This document shows positions 21,903 through 34,617 of a stretch of 64,000 bases of DNA, piece by piece. The stretch is from the NCBI GenBank assembly GCA_037952775.1, contig JBANAY010000003.1, forward strand, positions 31,868,001-31,932,000. Reading direction: 5' to 3'. The notes under the pieces were generated by a model. That model saw only the letters and a program-made list of their open reading frames with translations, searched no databases and was not told where the DNA came from. Origin of the DNA: Clonostachys chloroleuca. Lineage: Eukaryota > Ascomycota > Sordariomycetes > Hypocreales > Bionectriaceae. Within the stretch, counting starts at the first letter, position 1, and each line of letters starts with the position of its first letter. Both the position numbers and the translations under genes were made by a program.

Positions 21903-23353
21903 CTAAGAATCTACGGACGGAGCCTGCTCCAGCAAAAGCTTGGGTTCTTCGCTTGTTTCATACCATTCCTTGGACACCCACTCTGCAATCAGCGTCTTCG
22001 CAGTCTCGGACAAGGTCTCGTAATCAGGGTTCTCTTTCGGCTCAAACATGGCTAAAACGGAGAACAGAGTCAATCATCAAACGTTCAAAATTCCAAGAAC
22101 TTCCCGCCTCGAAGAACAACTTTCTCGATAAGAGCAGGCAAGGGGGGGGGCTTACTCATATGCGCAACAGTCTCGTCCGTAGCCTTGTCATTCACTGCCT
22201 CCTTCCAAACACCCGCGGACTGCGACCTGGGCAGGTTGCAGAACGTCCGCTCGCTCCCCAGCACCGTGCCCACCATGCTGACATTCTTGCTCGAAGCCGC
22301 CCTCCCCAGACGCGTGTACAGGTTGGCGAAGCCGACGCGCAGCTCCTCGTTGAGCCGGACCATGTAGCTCACCCGCTTCTTGAGCTCCTCGGCCCGCGCG
22401 AGGCACCCCACGAACTCGAGGTGCGAGCTCACCCACGTCCAGCCCTCGCCGATGTGGTCGCGGTTCATCCACGCCGCCGCGCCCCCGGCCGCCACGGCAC
22501 CCGCCGCACCGGCGACCATGGCTATTTTGCCCCAGGTGCCCCAACCGCCGCCAGCAGACTTGTTGCCACCGCCGGTAGCTGGAGGGAGAGCACCTGCCGA
22601 CGGCGGCGGTGCCCTGGTGGCGGCAGTCGCAGCCTTGTTCGCCCCCCAGAGCGAGGCGCCGAGGCCGCTGAGCTGGGAGATGGCCGAGGCGGCGTTCTGG
22701 TAGTGGCCCTCTGCGCCGTGGGCCACGACGCCCGGCGCTATGCCGAGGTACGGGGTGTCGAAGGCCAGCACGCCCTGGATGTAGGGGAACAGGAGGGAGT
22801 TGAAGGACGAGGGGAGCGCGGCGCTCTTCTGTATCCCGTCCTCGGAGTAGATGGGCTGCTCGGACGCGATGCCGATGACCATCTCCGCCGCGACGATGCC
22901 GCCCATGGAGTGGCCGATGAGGATGGTCCTTACTGACGGGTCAATGGTGGGCGAGGGTGTGCCCGTTGCCACCTCAAGGTCTATGACCTTCTCCTCCAGC
23001 CTGGTGGAATAATCATATTAGTATAACGAATAAGAAAAAAGGGCAGGAAGAGGTGCGCCCAATATCCAGAGCAGGCATACCAACTGCGAAAACGGCTGAC
23101 GGTCTCGCCAAGGTCGCCCCTCGTCTCATACTTGGGGTATACAAGAGTCTTGACATTGATTTTAGGTAACTCAGCGGCGACCAGATCGCGCAAATGCTCT
23201 GCGAACTGATAGTCGTCTCCAAAGGTTGATTCCCCCCCTTGATAAGCCAGCTGTCAGTGCTGTCTTACAGACGCATGCCGGGCCTGGTTGGCGTCACCAC
23301 AGATGACATACCTTGAATCCATGAATGAAGCACAGGATGAGTGTCTTCTTCAT
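21903..23353 (-). CDS. Alpha/beta-hydrolase with GHSMGG motif and one membrane segment
   Basis: Four exons are read on the minus strand: 23312-23353, 23081-23250 (or to 23237, see below), 22156-23000 and 21903-22051. It starts MKKTLILCFIHGFK, with the oxyanion-type HGF motif. The nucleophile elbow is ILIGHSMGGIVAAE, followed by VLAFDTPYLGIAP, as in lipase/serine-esterase-like (DUF676-related) proteins. A Gly/Ala-rich stretch, GKIAMVAGAAGAVAAGGAAA, looks like a transmembrane or hinge segment. The substrate is unknown. The acceptor of the first intron is ambiguous. CTGACAG at 23251-23257 keeps frame and adds LAYQ (401 residues). The better-looking TATCAAG acceptor would need one more G in the G7 run at 23232-23238 to give HGFKGGESTFGDD. 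Confidence 0.8.
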
Positions 23354-23885
23354 GGTGACAAAGCAAATTAGGGGATTCTAGGATTAATCAACACATCCAC
23401 AGATAAGTTTAGAGTTGTAAATCCGCCTGCTCGGGTATGGAATGATAGATACTGATGATGATTGATGGTTGTTGTATGCGAGGCTATTGACCAGAGAGAC
23501 ATGTGCATTAAAGTGGAGGGAAGCCCCCACCTGAGCTTGGAGTCACTCGGTGGCTGACAAGCAACAAGTACATACAATCCACCTAAGCGTAACAATATCA
23601 ACTCAAGAATGGACGTCGATTTCTATCGATTAAAATACACTTCCTTACGGTTCTTATCTAAACATATAGGGTGATGAGGCCTCTTCCCTGCAAGGGGTGC
23701 GTTGATCTGCTTGCTTTCCACGGCCTCTCTCAACATTTGGCTCATTCATACTTTGCCCCTCCTCGTCCTGAGCTCAAATCAGCCTGCTTGTTTGTAGTTA
23801 ATGGTATTGTTTCCCGTATGACCCATTTCCTTCGCCGTACGACATTTATAAATTCCCAAACCTCCCAACGCCAAAAATTGTTTTG

Positions 23886-23916
<31 letters not shown>

Positions 23917-24137
23917 AGTAAGAAGAAAGGAAAAGTGAAAACTCAAGCTCATCAACCAGAATCACCTCGTCAAGAGAAAAGAGGCGCACTTTTCCCACCC
24001 GCCTCACGAAACGTCTATTGCCCAGGAAAGCAGCACGGTCCCCCAATTAAACAGTCACATGTTGTCTGTATGTACCAGATTTTTTGTCTTCCACGTGAGA
24101 CAGGTTGCCGTCAAGACTGGTACCCAAAGTGGTGTGG
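23354..24137. other. Intergenic region with a 29-bp poly(A) tract
   Basis: 784 bp lie between the hydrolase start and the SNF2 stop. An uninterrupted run of 29 A residues occupies 23886-23914. No gene was seen. Confidence 0.5.
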
Positions 24138-27100
24138 TTAATCCTCATCGCTTCGTGGAGTGGAATTTTCGCCATTCACATCTCTAGAGCTGCTGGAAAT
24201 CAGCTTGATACGTGTTCCACTTGGTATGGGAGTGCCGCCGCTTGTAGATGGTGGTGCAGATTCAGTCTTGGCATCTTCCTCAAGTTCAGCCAGTTCCGGG
24301 TGTGCCGAAAGTTCTTCTTCGTATCTGGCCTTGAAGAATTCCTGTTTGTATTGTTAGCATATTGCCTCAGATGTGCTAGTTGTGGCGTATTCTCTACTTA
24401 CATCCATGGTCTTAGCATCTTGGTACAGAATGCTACCATCTTCGTTGAATGTTTGACAGTTTCGAATCAAAAGGTCAAAATCTTTTCGGAGATCACTCAA
24501 AGATCCGTATTCCTCCTTCTTGATGCGAGTGTTGATATGGTTCATGCAAATGGGGGTTTGGATGATGACGTAGTAATCGGGGAAATCACGCTTTGGAGGT
24601 AGCTTGACGAAAGGACCAATGATTAGTCGCTTCTGGCCAGGATCCGATTCATCATCAGCTGGAGGCTCGATTTCGTCAACCTCCAAAGTCATGAGACCGT
24701 CGTACAGAGACCGAAGACTCTTCTGGAGAACTTCGCGCTGCTGCGGGCTCACGCGCGAGGCAGCTCCGTTCAAGTTTGTCTTGCTTGGTCTGCCTTGAGG
24801 GCCACGTCGCTTCTTGGCTGGGGGTTCATCATCGCCTTCCTCGGCTTTACGTTTTTCGTTTTTGCTGCCAGGCTTGCGTCCACGTTTCTTCGGCGTTTCA
24901 ACTTCCTCCGTACTGGCGCGACTTGGAACTGGTGAATTGTCCATCGAGTTCATTATCGCCGTCTTCTTGAGCTTATTGGTGTCTCGCTTATCTCTGCGGG
25001 CCTGCTTTCGTGCTGCGGCAGCTTCTGGGGAATCATCGTCGTCATCAACCGCCATCAGCCACTGTTCTTCGGTCAAACCGTCGTCATATTTGACCTTGGT
25101 GCGCTCACGGGCGCCACGACCAAGAACAACTTCTTCCGTCTCCTCAGCCGCTTCCACGGGGTCATTGAGGTAGATATCGGGAAGCTCCTCTTCAACCATG
25201 AGACGTGGTCTGGGCTTGGCTGTACCCTTCGAGCCATAGATTGGATCCTGCGCCCTTTCTTCATCGATTTTTTGGAACGTGATAAGCTCATCGTCACTTC
25301 GGGCAAGCATCATATTGAGCTCCTCGTCTTCCATGTCATCTTGCTCTCCACTCTCAGCCATATCGGCAGTTTCAAGCAAAGTTCGGAGCATGGCATCTCG
25401 GTCAGTCTCTGACGACTTGTTGTCGAAGCGACCGGCCTGGATAATTTTCCCATCCATATCAAGCTTGTATCTGGCACGCTCAAGAATCTTCTCTTCAACT
25501 GAATTGGAGCTGATCAGACGCAGAATTCGCACCTCGTTCTTCTGTCCAATACGATGAGCACGATCCTGGGCTTGTAAATCTTGATGGGGATTCCAATCAG
25601 AGTCGTAGATAATGACGGTATCTGCAGTCTGCAAATTCAGACCAAGACCACCAGCACGTGTCGACAACAAGAACATAAAATACTTGGAGTCAGGGGCATT
25701 GAATTCTCTCAAGAGGTCGGATCTCTCATCTGCCTTGGTAGTACCATCCAGACGCAAGTACTCAAATTGCCGGTACCGCAAATAATCCTCCATGATGTCC
25801 ATGATGGCCGTCATCTGGAAGAACATGAGAACTCTGTGGCCCGTTGCCTTGTATTTGGGGAGAATTCTGTCCAGCAGCTCAAACTTTCCTGCAGTTCGCC
25901 ATAGCTCGTCATTGCTCACGTTGCGTGGGTTCATAACATTCTCCACAACATCAAACACAAAGGGATGATTGCAGAGCTTTCGGAGCTGCATAATCATATT
26001 ACTCAAACCGCGAGCGCTGGTCTTACCACCCTTGCCGTCGCTAACAACAAGCTTGTTGTGTGTAACCATCTGCTTGTACAGTTTAGATTGCAGGGCAGAG
26101 AACTTGCACTTGATGACCTTCTCTGTTTTGTCTGGCAAGTCCTTCTCAACGTCTTTCTTGAGACGACGCAAGAGGAAGGGTCGGAGAACCTTGTGTAGAC
26201 GTCGAATGACGAGAATCTGCTCTTCTTCGGTAAGTTCCATCTTGTCCTGGCCACCAGTGTTGGCAAACGGTGTGTTGAACCATTCATCGAATGTCTTGAC
26301 AGACTTGAAGATGTTTGGCAGAACGAAATTCAGAATGGCCCACAACTCAGCCAGGTTGTTCTGAAGAGGAGTACCGGTAAGAATAAGTCGGAACCGAGTA
26401 GTGTAGTACTGTGTGATGGTTGCGCTAAGCTTGGAGTTGGAGTTCTTCATACGGTGACCTTCATCGATAATCATGTGGAACCACTTAATCTTACTGAGAA
26501 TCGGGCGGTCCTTGATGACATATTCATAGGTCGTCAGGAGAACTTGGAATTCACCCCGGCGAATCTTCTCCTGCTGCGTCTTGCGGGCATTGGGAGGTCC
26601 CTTGTAGACGATACGAGCGACTGACGGCGCCACTTCTCAAACTCGAGATTCCAATTTGTGAGTGTACTGAGGGGGACAATAACCAAGTATGGCCCAGGCT
26701 GCTGCTTCCTCTCAATGAGATATGTGATCAAGCTGATTGTCTGAATCGTTTTACCAAGACCCATTTCGTCAGCGAGGATACCGTTAAGGTTGTTGTTGTA
26801 AAGGGAAATCATCCACTGAAGACCCTTGATCTGATATTCTTTTAGAGTACCGCCAACAAGGATATTGGCTTGCTCAGTGACTTCTTCCCGAATACGATGG
26901 GCGACGGCGTAGTAATCAATCTTCTTGCCACTCTCCTCATCGTCCTCAATGTCGCTTTCTTCGTCAACAAAGTTTTCAGTGTCGTCGCCATACCTCTCTG
27001 CCGCTTGTCGCTGCTGTGTCTTAACAGAGGCCGCAAGTTGGTGCAAGAAGCCATCGGTCTGTTTGAGCAGGTGAGTGATACGGGTATCCTTGGCCTGGTC

Positions 27101-28555
27101 AAGCAGCTTAAGATATGCCTCCTCATCGTTGGCCTTGAGAGCCTGGAGACGTTGCTTGGCCGTACGCTCGATTCGCTTCTGTTCTTCCTTTTCAATGTTG
27201 AAGTGCTGAGCGTACATGAGTCGACTGAGTTTGTGCGACTTGTTCCTCTGGCTTGCGGCAGACTCCTGGATGACAGCCCTGTGGTTGGTGATGGCATGGA
27301 GGAAGTCAACGTGCTTCTTCTTTTCTCGGTTCTCCCGTGCATCGCGCTGCTGCTTCTCGAGCTTCTCTGTGATTCGGGCTTCGCGAACATTCTGCTTCTT
27401 CATACGGCGATAATTGGTTCGGTTCGTGGTCATTGCTAGGTTGTCATAATGCAACATCTGGCGTCCAATACGCTCCCTGAGAGCTCGTTGCTTAGCGTAG
27501 AGGGCCAAACTCTTCATTTCAATGATCGCTTTTCGCTTCAGAGTGTCGTCAGCCTCGAGGTTTTCCTTGGTCGAATCGAGATGGGCCAAATCTGCAGGCA
27601 GACTCTTCAGCTCAGCATAGCGCTGGCTCATGCGGTTAAATACAACAACCTCTCTCTCGTACCGAAGATGGTCAAAATCGATTCCGGTAGGGAAAACGCC
27701 TGGAATAAACCATCGGTTCTTACGCTGAGCATGGTCGAAATACTTGATCGAGGAACGAACCATGCCGCCAGCATAAGGCGATTTGACAGTCTTGTAAGTA
27801 TGAGGCTTGGCCTGTGAGTCTTCCTGGTCTGCTGGGTCAGCTCCTGCGGCTCTCGCAGAGTCCTGCGCTGACTGTGCCGACTTGGCAGCCGCGGCATTTG
27901 ACGCCTCGAGAGCGGCAGCTTGCCTCTTTTGACGCTGATGGTAGATAGACTGCTGCAACTGGACGGAGACACCTGAGTTCTTTCCGAGCAGCTTGAAGGC
28001 CTGGATCTGTTGCCTTAACAATGTCAGCTGCTGTTGACTGAAATGGCTTGATGTCGAACCAGCGGCCGGTGGGTTGGCTTGTGTCGGGGTGTTTGCCTGT
28101 GTAGGCGTCGACGCGGAAGCCGGTGCCTGGTTTGGTTGGGGCGCGCCCTGCTGAGATCGAGGCTGCTGGACACCATTCACAACACCATTGGAAATAGCAT
28201 TGGCTGGCTGCTGTTGCTGCTGCTGTTGCTGCAAATATGTTTGTTGGTTTCGACGCATTTGGTGTTGCTGTTGGAAGTACATCAAGAACTGCGAGGCCTT
28301 GATGTACTCAGGGTCTGTCGACGGTACGCCGCTCTCTTTCATATGTTTTAATTTCTAAGTGCACAAGCGTCCCAGTCAGTGGCCTGAAACCGAAAAAAGC
28401 AATCCGACGCCGTCTTCACAGGCGCATCGCATTGGCAGGCAATAAGATGGGCAACCTACCTTGTACATTTCTTCAGCCTGTTGTTTGGTCGCGCCGGCGG
28501 CCATTGGCGCGCCAGGATGCTGAACCGCCGGGGCGGCGGCTTGCACCGAAGCCAT
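24138..28555 (-). CDS. SNF2: SWI/SNF-family chromatin-remodelling ATPase (Snf2/Sth1 type; frame broken by one base)
   Basis: Three exons are read on the minus strand: 28460-28555, 24402-28354 and 24138-24341, giving 1417 residues after one correction. Domains in order are a Gln-rich N-terminus with a polyQ run, the QLQ motif ([17 protein letters not shown]), the HSA region ([19 protein letters not shown]), the SNF2 ATPase with [33 protein letters not shown] and [11 protein letters not shown], the SnAC region, an AT-hook-like KKRGRKPGS and a C-terminal bromodomain ([16 protein letters not shown]). It is the catalytic subunit that slides or ejects nucleosomes. The frame changes at 26630-26631. 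TGG CGC reads on as RRQSLV, but one more G gives [20 protein letters not shown], the conserved form. SNF2 versus STH1 orthology was not settled. Confidence 0.92.
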
Positions 28556-29597
28556 GGTTGCGATATGGCAAAGGCCTTCCGCAGGAAAAACTCAATCGTG
28601 TATTGCGAAAGTCGTCGACAGTTATCGAAGGCGCATATCGAGGATAAAAGGCGATATCACGAGGCGTGGCGGCTCGGGAGGGTGTGCGGTGTCCCTTGGA
28701 TGCTTCGCGGTCGAACAATATTTCTGGCCAGAGGTCAAAAGCTTGATACACCAAAAATCGCGTCGGTTTGGCGCGAAGAAAGGTGTAGAGCGCGCAAATA
28801 TCGTAAAGGGAACAAGTGACACGTGGTGTAGACACGTGGAGCTCGAGATTTTGGAAAGTCGCAAGTGTGGTTGGGTTGCTTGGACGCAACGGTTGACAGG
28901 TGTGGGAGAGAACGAAATCCCCAAGCCTAGCAAGATAGGCGAAGCGTGGGGGGGTTTGCTGAAGCGAAGGGCAAAAAAAGTCAGGATATGGCGACGGGGC
29001 GCGTGGGGAGTGTTATTCAAGGCAAGGGAAGCGTAAAAAATGTGTGGAACACCAAGTTGGCGAGGCTCAGAGATGGTTGCCGATGGTTTGAGAGGGGACC
29101 TGGCGATTTTTCGGATGCGCGCGCGCTTCACCAGCTTGCCTTGATGATGGGGAGTGGTGAAGACACAACGGACAAGATTCGCCGTGACGGTGGGTGCGGT
29201 ACTCCTGGGGCCACTCACAGTAATTTTCAGCACGACCCCTGCCGGTGGAGCCTGGGGCCTGAGGCAGAAATGCGCACTGACTCTATTATGTAATGCGACT
29301 CGAGAACTACTACAAAGTCTGGGTTCACGTGATCCCCAAGGTACGCTACTAAGCTAATCTAAGGCTGTCGCACTCCAACAATGGGCGGTTGGAAACATCA
29401 ATGATTGCCTAGCTCGCGACTTACTGTCTTTCCTTAAGCTGGGGTAGATGCATTCCAAAGGACCTATGATACTGGTTTTGTTTCCGCAGGTAGTTTTGGT
29501 TGCCACGCGGAGGAACGTCGTCGAGTGATTCTTCGTAGAAACCTAGTAGTTTGGAGGGACCTGTTTCGAATACTTGATTGATTCATAAGCGCAGTCC
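28556..29597. other. Intergenic region, SNF2 promoter side
   Basis: About 1 kb lies between the SNF2 start and the WDR70 stop. The short frames here have no family resemblance. It presumably holds the SNF2 promoter and the WDR70 3' UTR. Confidence 0.45.
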
Positions 29598-31316
29598 TCA
29601 CCTCTTGGTCTTCTTTTTGTCAGGGCCCTCTTCTTCCTCGTCGCTCAACTCGGCATACTGAGTCTGAGGCTGCGTTTTGCTCCAGGCCTTGGTAAATACC
29701 GGATCACTTTTCGCTTTGTCGGCATATTTCAGCAGCGCCTCGCGGGGGTCCTCGTGTAACATGCGTGCCAACGGGATATTCTCTGCAACGTGCTTCTCAT
29801 TTGGTTGTGACTTGTGGAATGGGGTCTTGCTTGGCTGGTGTGGTCGACGTGGATCCTTAGACCTGCCTGAAGCTGTCGTTCCCTTGTTTTGGGAGCCACG
29901 CAGAGCGCCAGGTGCAAGGACTTCACTGGACAGTCCGACCGACTGATCCATTGTAAATTCTGGATTGTCATCTATATGGCGTTTCTTCGGTGCGCGCGAC
30001 ATGACTTCAACCGCGCCGCGGGTTGACTTCTCTGGATTATAAAGTACATGGCATTCTCCGTTAGCAGAACCTGTGATTATTTGGTTAATCTTGGGGTGCC
30101 AATCGACAGTGATGAGGGGAGCGCCCGGGGTTATCGGGGTAACATGTTCTGGTTGCAGATTTCCAGGATTCAAGATATGCAAATGGCCAGTCGCAGATCC
30201 CGTGAGGATGTTGCTGCCGTTTGGCGCATATCTAATATTGGTGGTTGGGTAGTGATCTGATGTAGAAGGGTGAGAAACTGTGACGAGAGCTTTTGTAAAC
30301 TTGCGCGTGTCCCATAACTTGATCGTGTCATCACCGCCTCTTGTAACGACCATACGCCCGTCTGCTGAAATATCGACTCCGCCAGTCCAGGACAGGGGCT
30401 TGTGGGCGTCCCGTATCTCACCAGCTGGTCGCGAGAACGGTCCATTCCCGCTGTACATGACCAGCGAGCCGTCCAGAGCAGCGGCAACAAGAATGTTGCC
30501 TGACTGGTGAGAGCTTCCCCAAGTCACCGTGGTCATCTTGGTCCGGCCAGCCGAGCCTGCCGCCTTGGACTTGAAAACAATGATATCCTTGTGGGATCGT
30601 TTGTTATTGATATCCCAAATCCGCAAGGTGCTGTCTGTGCCAGCAGTAACGCAGAGATTCCTATCGCTCGGATGCCAAGCCCCCATCGTAACTTCTGAAA
30701 TGTGGCCCTTGGTGTTGTGCATATCTCGGAGATACATATCACCCTTAACAAACTCGGTGACAATGTCGCCGTCTCTAGACATGATTCGAGCCTGGGGGTG
30801 GGCGGAAATGCAGAGAAAGACGCTCCCAGAAAGGGGGCTGAATTGAACATGCTGCACAGCATGTGATTCAGTAGGTGCCGATGCTTTCGTCACGAAAGGG
30901 TCGATCGATCGGAATGCTCGCAAGGTAGTAGGCGTCATTGAAGCAAAGTCGTGGAGGTTGACGTTTCCATCTAAGGATCCCGTCACCAGCCTTCCTCCAG
31001 CTGGATCCAAGGAAACCGAGGTTATGGCTCGCTCGTGTGTCTTCAATACCAGCTCATGGGAGACAGGAAATTCATCCTCGTCGTCATCGTCGCTGCTATC
31101 GTCGGAATCGCTGTCGGAATCGGTTTCCTCCCCATTTTTGGGTTGTTGGTTCTGGCTGGGAGGCTTTGTCTCAGCTACCCGACGACTTCGGTCAATTTGG
31201 GCAGCGATATCAGCTTCTTTCGATTTCTTGCCAAACGAGGTTGGTAAGAATGCCCTCATGGGGTCATCCTCTGCTAGCTCGGGACCCTCGATCTCATAGT
31301 CGCTATCGTCGCTCAT
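29598..31316 (-). CDS. WD40-repeat protein, WDR70-like
   Basis: A single exon of 572 residues. An acidic Ser/Asp-rich N-terminus (about 1-95) precedes a WD40 propeller (about 100-440). The first blade reads THERAITSVSLDPAGGRLVTGS; later blades include LCVTAGTDSTLRIWD and VVTRGGDDTIKLWD. The C-terminal block PNEKHVAENIPLARMLHEDP plus DPREALLKYADKAKSDP is the signature of WDR70 (gastrulation defective 1) proteins. In S. pombe and humans these promote histone H2B monoubiquitination and DNA-end resection. The start at MSDDSDYEIEGPE was preferred to an upstream in-frame ATG with a non-conserved extension. Confidence 0.86.
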   Translation of the reverse strand: MSDDSDYEIEGPELAEDDPMRAFLPTSFGKKSKEADIAAQIDRSRRVAETKPPSQNQQPKNGEETDSDSDSDDSSDDDDEDEFPVSHELVLKTHERAITSVSLDPAGGRLVTGSLDGNVNLHDFASMTPTTLRAFRSIDPFVTKASAPTESHAVQHVQFSPLSGSVFLCISAHPQARIMSRDGDIVTEFVKGDMYLRDMHNTKGHISEVTMGAWHPSDRNLCVTAGTDSTLRIWDINNKRSHKDIIVFKSKAAGSAGRTKMTTVTWGSSHQSGNILVAAALDGSLVMYSGNGPFSRPAGEIRDAHKPLSWTGGVDISADGRMVVTRGGDDTIKLWDTRKFTKALVTVSHPSTSDHYPTTNIRYAPNGSNILTGSATGHLHILNPGNLQPEHVTPITPGAPLITVDWHPKINQIITGSANGECHVLYNPEKSTRGAVEVMSRAPKKRHIDDNPEFTMDQSVGLSSEVLAPGALRGSQNKGTTASGRSKDPRRPHQPSKTPFHKSQPNEKHVAENIPLARMLHEDPREALLKYADKAKSDPVFTKAWSKTQPQTQYAELSDEEEEGPDKKKTKR

Positions 31317-33070
31317 GGTTGCGTGAGGGAGAGATACGAAGACGGCGACTTGCAGAATAGGCCGGAGATGATTGATGGGGAGCGAGGAGGGAAGGAGGGA
31401 GAGAAATGGTGTGGGAGGGGGAGCAATTTTCACACCATAAGTCTTAGCATATGTCGACCACGTAGTACGGCCGGTTGTGTCAACTCTGACTTTAATGGCG
31501 GGCGGATCCTAAAATAAAGGGAATGCATGGGGGCGTCACCGCCACAAGCCCCCAATCACAACGGGATGTCACACTTCCAGATCCTACATGCAACCAGTAT
31601 GACTTGTTCAAAATGCAAGATAGCATGATTTAGGCATGCCACGAGAGAATACGCATGGACAACTCTGGAGGCCCAGTTGTGTATGTTGCTACCTGACGTG
31701 CTCAACATTCGCAAGGCAGCAAACGGCCGCCTTCTAAACTCCGGTAGTTTCATGTAGGTAGCCAAAGACCCTCGTAAGACCCTCGGACCATGCTACCACC
31801 ACACGCTTAAGCTTGTGCTGCCTTCTTCATCCTTGCTTTGCTCACTGAGGGGTACGCGCTTTAATAAATCGCAAAAGCCCGCCAGTTAGAATGGGTGCAT
31901 GAGATAGCCCATACCCCAGTGCTCAAAGTGCGAGGCGTTACGTCTGTGCCCACAAAGTTGGGATCGCCCAGCCCGACAGTCAAGTGGCTAAAGTAAAAAC
32001 ATGGCACACCAAAGCCCTTTCCACGTAAGGTAGGAACCTAATTTTCTTATGAATGATACCAATTTGGACCTAATCACATAACAAAATAGATTATTCTACG
32101 ATGTTTGGCCTGATATTGTGTGAATTACTAACTGGAATTCTTTTGATATTGTGTCGAAACAACGCTGAAGGTTCTGGGTGTGTCATGGTTGATTTCAATC
32201 GCTTGACAATCAAACTGGCTCTCCACCACAAAGCTCATATATTGCTGCACATGCCTTTGGCGCAGATTCTGCAGCCTTGAAGCTTTTGTGGTTGGGCATA
32301 TCGACTCTCGCCGGCCATGTGGATTTGTTCAATGGGTCCAGTCCAGGGCGAATCCACATGTTCTGCGCGTGATAGTCTCAGCCTGGTGTGTGATTGATCC
32401 CTGCCGGCGAGAGCGCTCCTTGTCCGCTTCTATGAGTACTGCCGTTGGGGGGCAGCATATCAAGAAAGGGATATCAGAAAACTCTTGCCGAGAAGAAGCA
32501 AGTTTCTGGGTACGATCCTTCACTTGTCGCAGTAAACGAAGCTATTGTATACCATATGCAATTAGGTAGATTTTCGACAGCCTCTTCTACGATATACGCC
32601 TAACAGCGCAGGACCAGCCCGTCTCAAGATTTCAACCCACTGGACGATTAGGCAGCATCACTATGGACCTTAATGGTTAGTAGTATTCTCGTAGAAAAGC
32701 CCCGGCCACCTTGGCAATTGGGTGGTATCACCAATCACCAATCCTGGGTGGCACGGAGAGGATGACGCAGCGATGTCGGATTCAAGTTCCCGTGATTTTC
32801 CCACCCCGAAGCCTTGTTCGTTCAAGACACACCAAGTCCAGCACCATTTAGTTTTCTGCAAGCGCAATTCAGCTAACGATACACTTAAATCACCCTTGCA
32901 ATGGATATGCTAGTCCTGTGGTTCCGGTAGAGCGCTCGACGAGCTCAGTGTAATGTGATTGGCCAAACGAACCAGCACGCACAGACTTTCCCCATGTCCA
33001 TCGACACACGGCCAGAGTCCCCTCCACACTCTTCCGCATACACCTCGTTTAATTCCACCCGTTATTCAAC
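31317..33070. other. Divergent intergenic region carrying element copy C
   Basis: 1.75 kb lie between WDR70 (minus) and SWC5 (plus) and should hold both promoters. The inverted-repeat element at 31981-32205 sits in the middle. No gene is supported. Confidence 0.5.
31981..32205. mobile_element. Short inverted-repeat element (MITE-like), copy C
   Basis: A 225-bp unit starts CAAGTGGCTAAAGTAAAAAC and ends GGTTGATTTCAATCGCTTG. The ends are inverted repeats of roughly 35 bp. The flanks ACAGT (31976-31980) and ACAAT (32206-32210) form a 5-bp target-site duplication with one transition. Its internal blocks TTTTGATATTGTGTC and GGTTCTGGGTGTGT align with copy A. Confidence 0.75.
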
Positions 33071-34143
33071 ATGCCAGAGCAGGTGCTAGACGACGAGGAG
33101 CAATACGATTCTTCAGCAGACTCCGACTTCGCCCCTGAAAACGACCAGGGCGCTGATTCAGAGGCATCAGGGTCTGAGGAAAACGGCGACGACGGAAAAG
33201 CTGTCAAAGACCGAAAGGATGGCGAGTCACCGAGGAAAAAACAGCGTGTCGCCAATGATGGAGATGCAGAGGATGCGGGATACGATAACTCAGGCGACGA
33301 GGCCATAATCAAGAGAGGCGAAAAGAAGCGCGCAAAGGCCAAGTCCAAAGCGAAAACATCGAACGAAGACGACGATGAAGGCGGAGAGGGAGGATTGATC
33401 AAGACTCGCCATCAGCGCGCAGCCGAGTACGTCTAAATTTGCAACAACTCTATGCCATTCTAGGCAGACACATATGGACTAACATTGGATGCAGAAAGGA
33501 GGAGCGCCGCATGGCTGTGAACACCGGACCCGTTACAATCGACGTCGATGCTGTTTGGCAGCAGATGTTGGCAGGCAAACCTACTTCTAAACCGGCCGAG
33601 AAAGTCGATCAGAGTGAACAAGGTGCAGATTTGAATACAGGCACGGAGAAAGCTACGGCGTCGGCCGCAGCGAGCGACGATCCGTCGGAACTGGTCCGCA
33701 TCAAGCGTACCTACAACTTCGCCGGCCAAGTTCACACCGAGGAGAAGATGGTACATCGGGACTCTGCAGAAGCCAAACTATATTTTGCCTCGGAAGGTCA
33801 AGAGGTTCCAGCCAATGTCCCGCCAGCCAAGCGCGTAGCAAAGAAGGCTTTTCGATCCGCTTTCGAGCCACTCACAGACCCTCTCCCACAACGCGCGGAT
33901 CTCAACCTTGGTATGGCAGCAAGGATGCAAGCCGGCAAGGACGCACAGGCGAAGAAACTCAACACTGTCGAGAAGAGCCGCATGGATTGGGCAGGGTACG
34001 TGGACAAGCAGGGTATCAAGGACGAACTGGAACTGGCAGGGAAGTCAAAACACTCATACACAGCTCGCGAAGACTTCCTTGCTCGAAGCGAAGCAAGGAG
34101 AGAGGACGACGCAAGACGGGCCCGGCTCGCGGGACGAGCATGA
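33071..34143 (+). CDS. SWC5: SWR1-complex subunit Swc5 (BCNT-C domain)
   Basis: Two exons, 33071-33426 and 33495-34143, joined by a GTACGT...CAG intron; 334 residues. The N-terminal third is strongly acidic (EENGDDGKAVKD, NEDDDEGGEGG) and fits the histone-binding tail of the family. The C-terminal BCNT domain is clear: MDWAGYVDKQGIKDELE and KHSYTAREDFLAR. Swc5 is needed for the SWR1 remodeller to exchange H2A for H2A.Z. The intron sits just after TRHQRAAE. It is followed head-to-tail by FAF1. Confidence 0.93.
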
Positions 34144-34617
34144 AAAGTGCAGCAAGCAGCTGGTGTATGAAGTATGGCATGAAGGCGTTCTGGGACATGA
34201 TACCACGGATTGATCGAGGGACATATGGTAAGCTTCATTTACTAGGAATGACACAATAGGCAGTAAAAAGACACTAAATATATAATGATAATACAAGCAA
34301 TCTTGAGCATGTATGGGAGCCACTCCTCCTCAGCCTACTCCTTCTAAGCCAGCTCCTCAGCCTGCTCCTCAACCTAATACACATCTACCCAGCTCCAAGA
34401 GGGACCACGAACAAAATACAGTTTATTTGACTCATCTTATTATTATCATTTCCCAGCAGCATGCCAGTCAAGGTAGGTGAATGCCAAGGCTAGCACACAT
34501 TGAAGGCGGGACCTTAGTGACGAGCCTTATCTTATCAAACCTCCAAAAAAATTACCCCAGCTATAACTTGTCGCAGACTACCGCAACTCCCACAACTACG
34601 AATGAAGAGTAGCCACA
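34144..34617. other. Intergenic region, SWC5 to FAF1
   Basis: 474 bp. It contains a short Pro-codon-like minisatellite at about 34321-34378 (imperfect repeats of CCTCAGCCTGCT) outside any gene model. The rest is AT-rich with no other feature. Confidence 0.45.

Noticed and set aside
21953..22936. A 327-codon frame antisense to the hydrolase.
   Set aside because: It covers the hydrolase exon and one intron, is Arg/His/Pro-rich and looks like a shadow of the Gly/Ala-rich coding strand.
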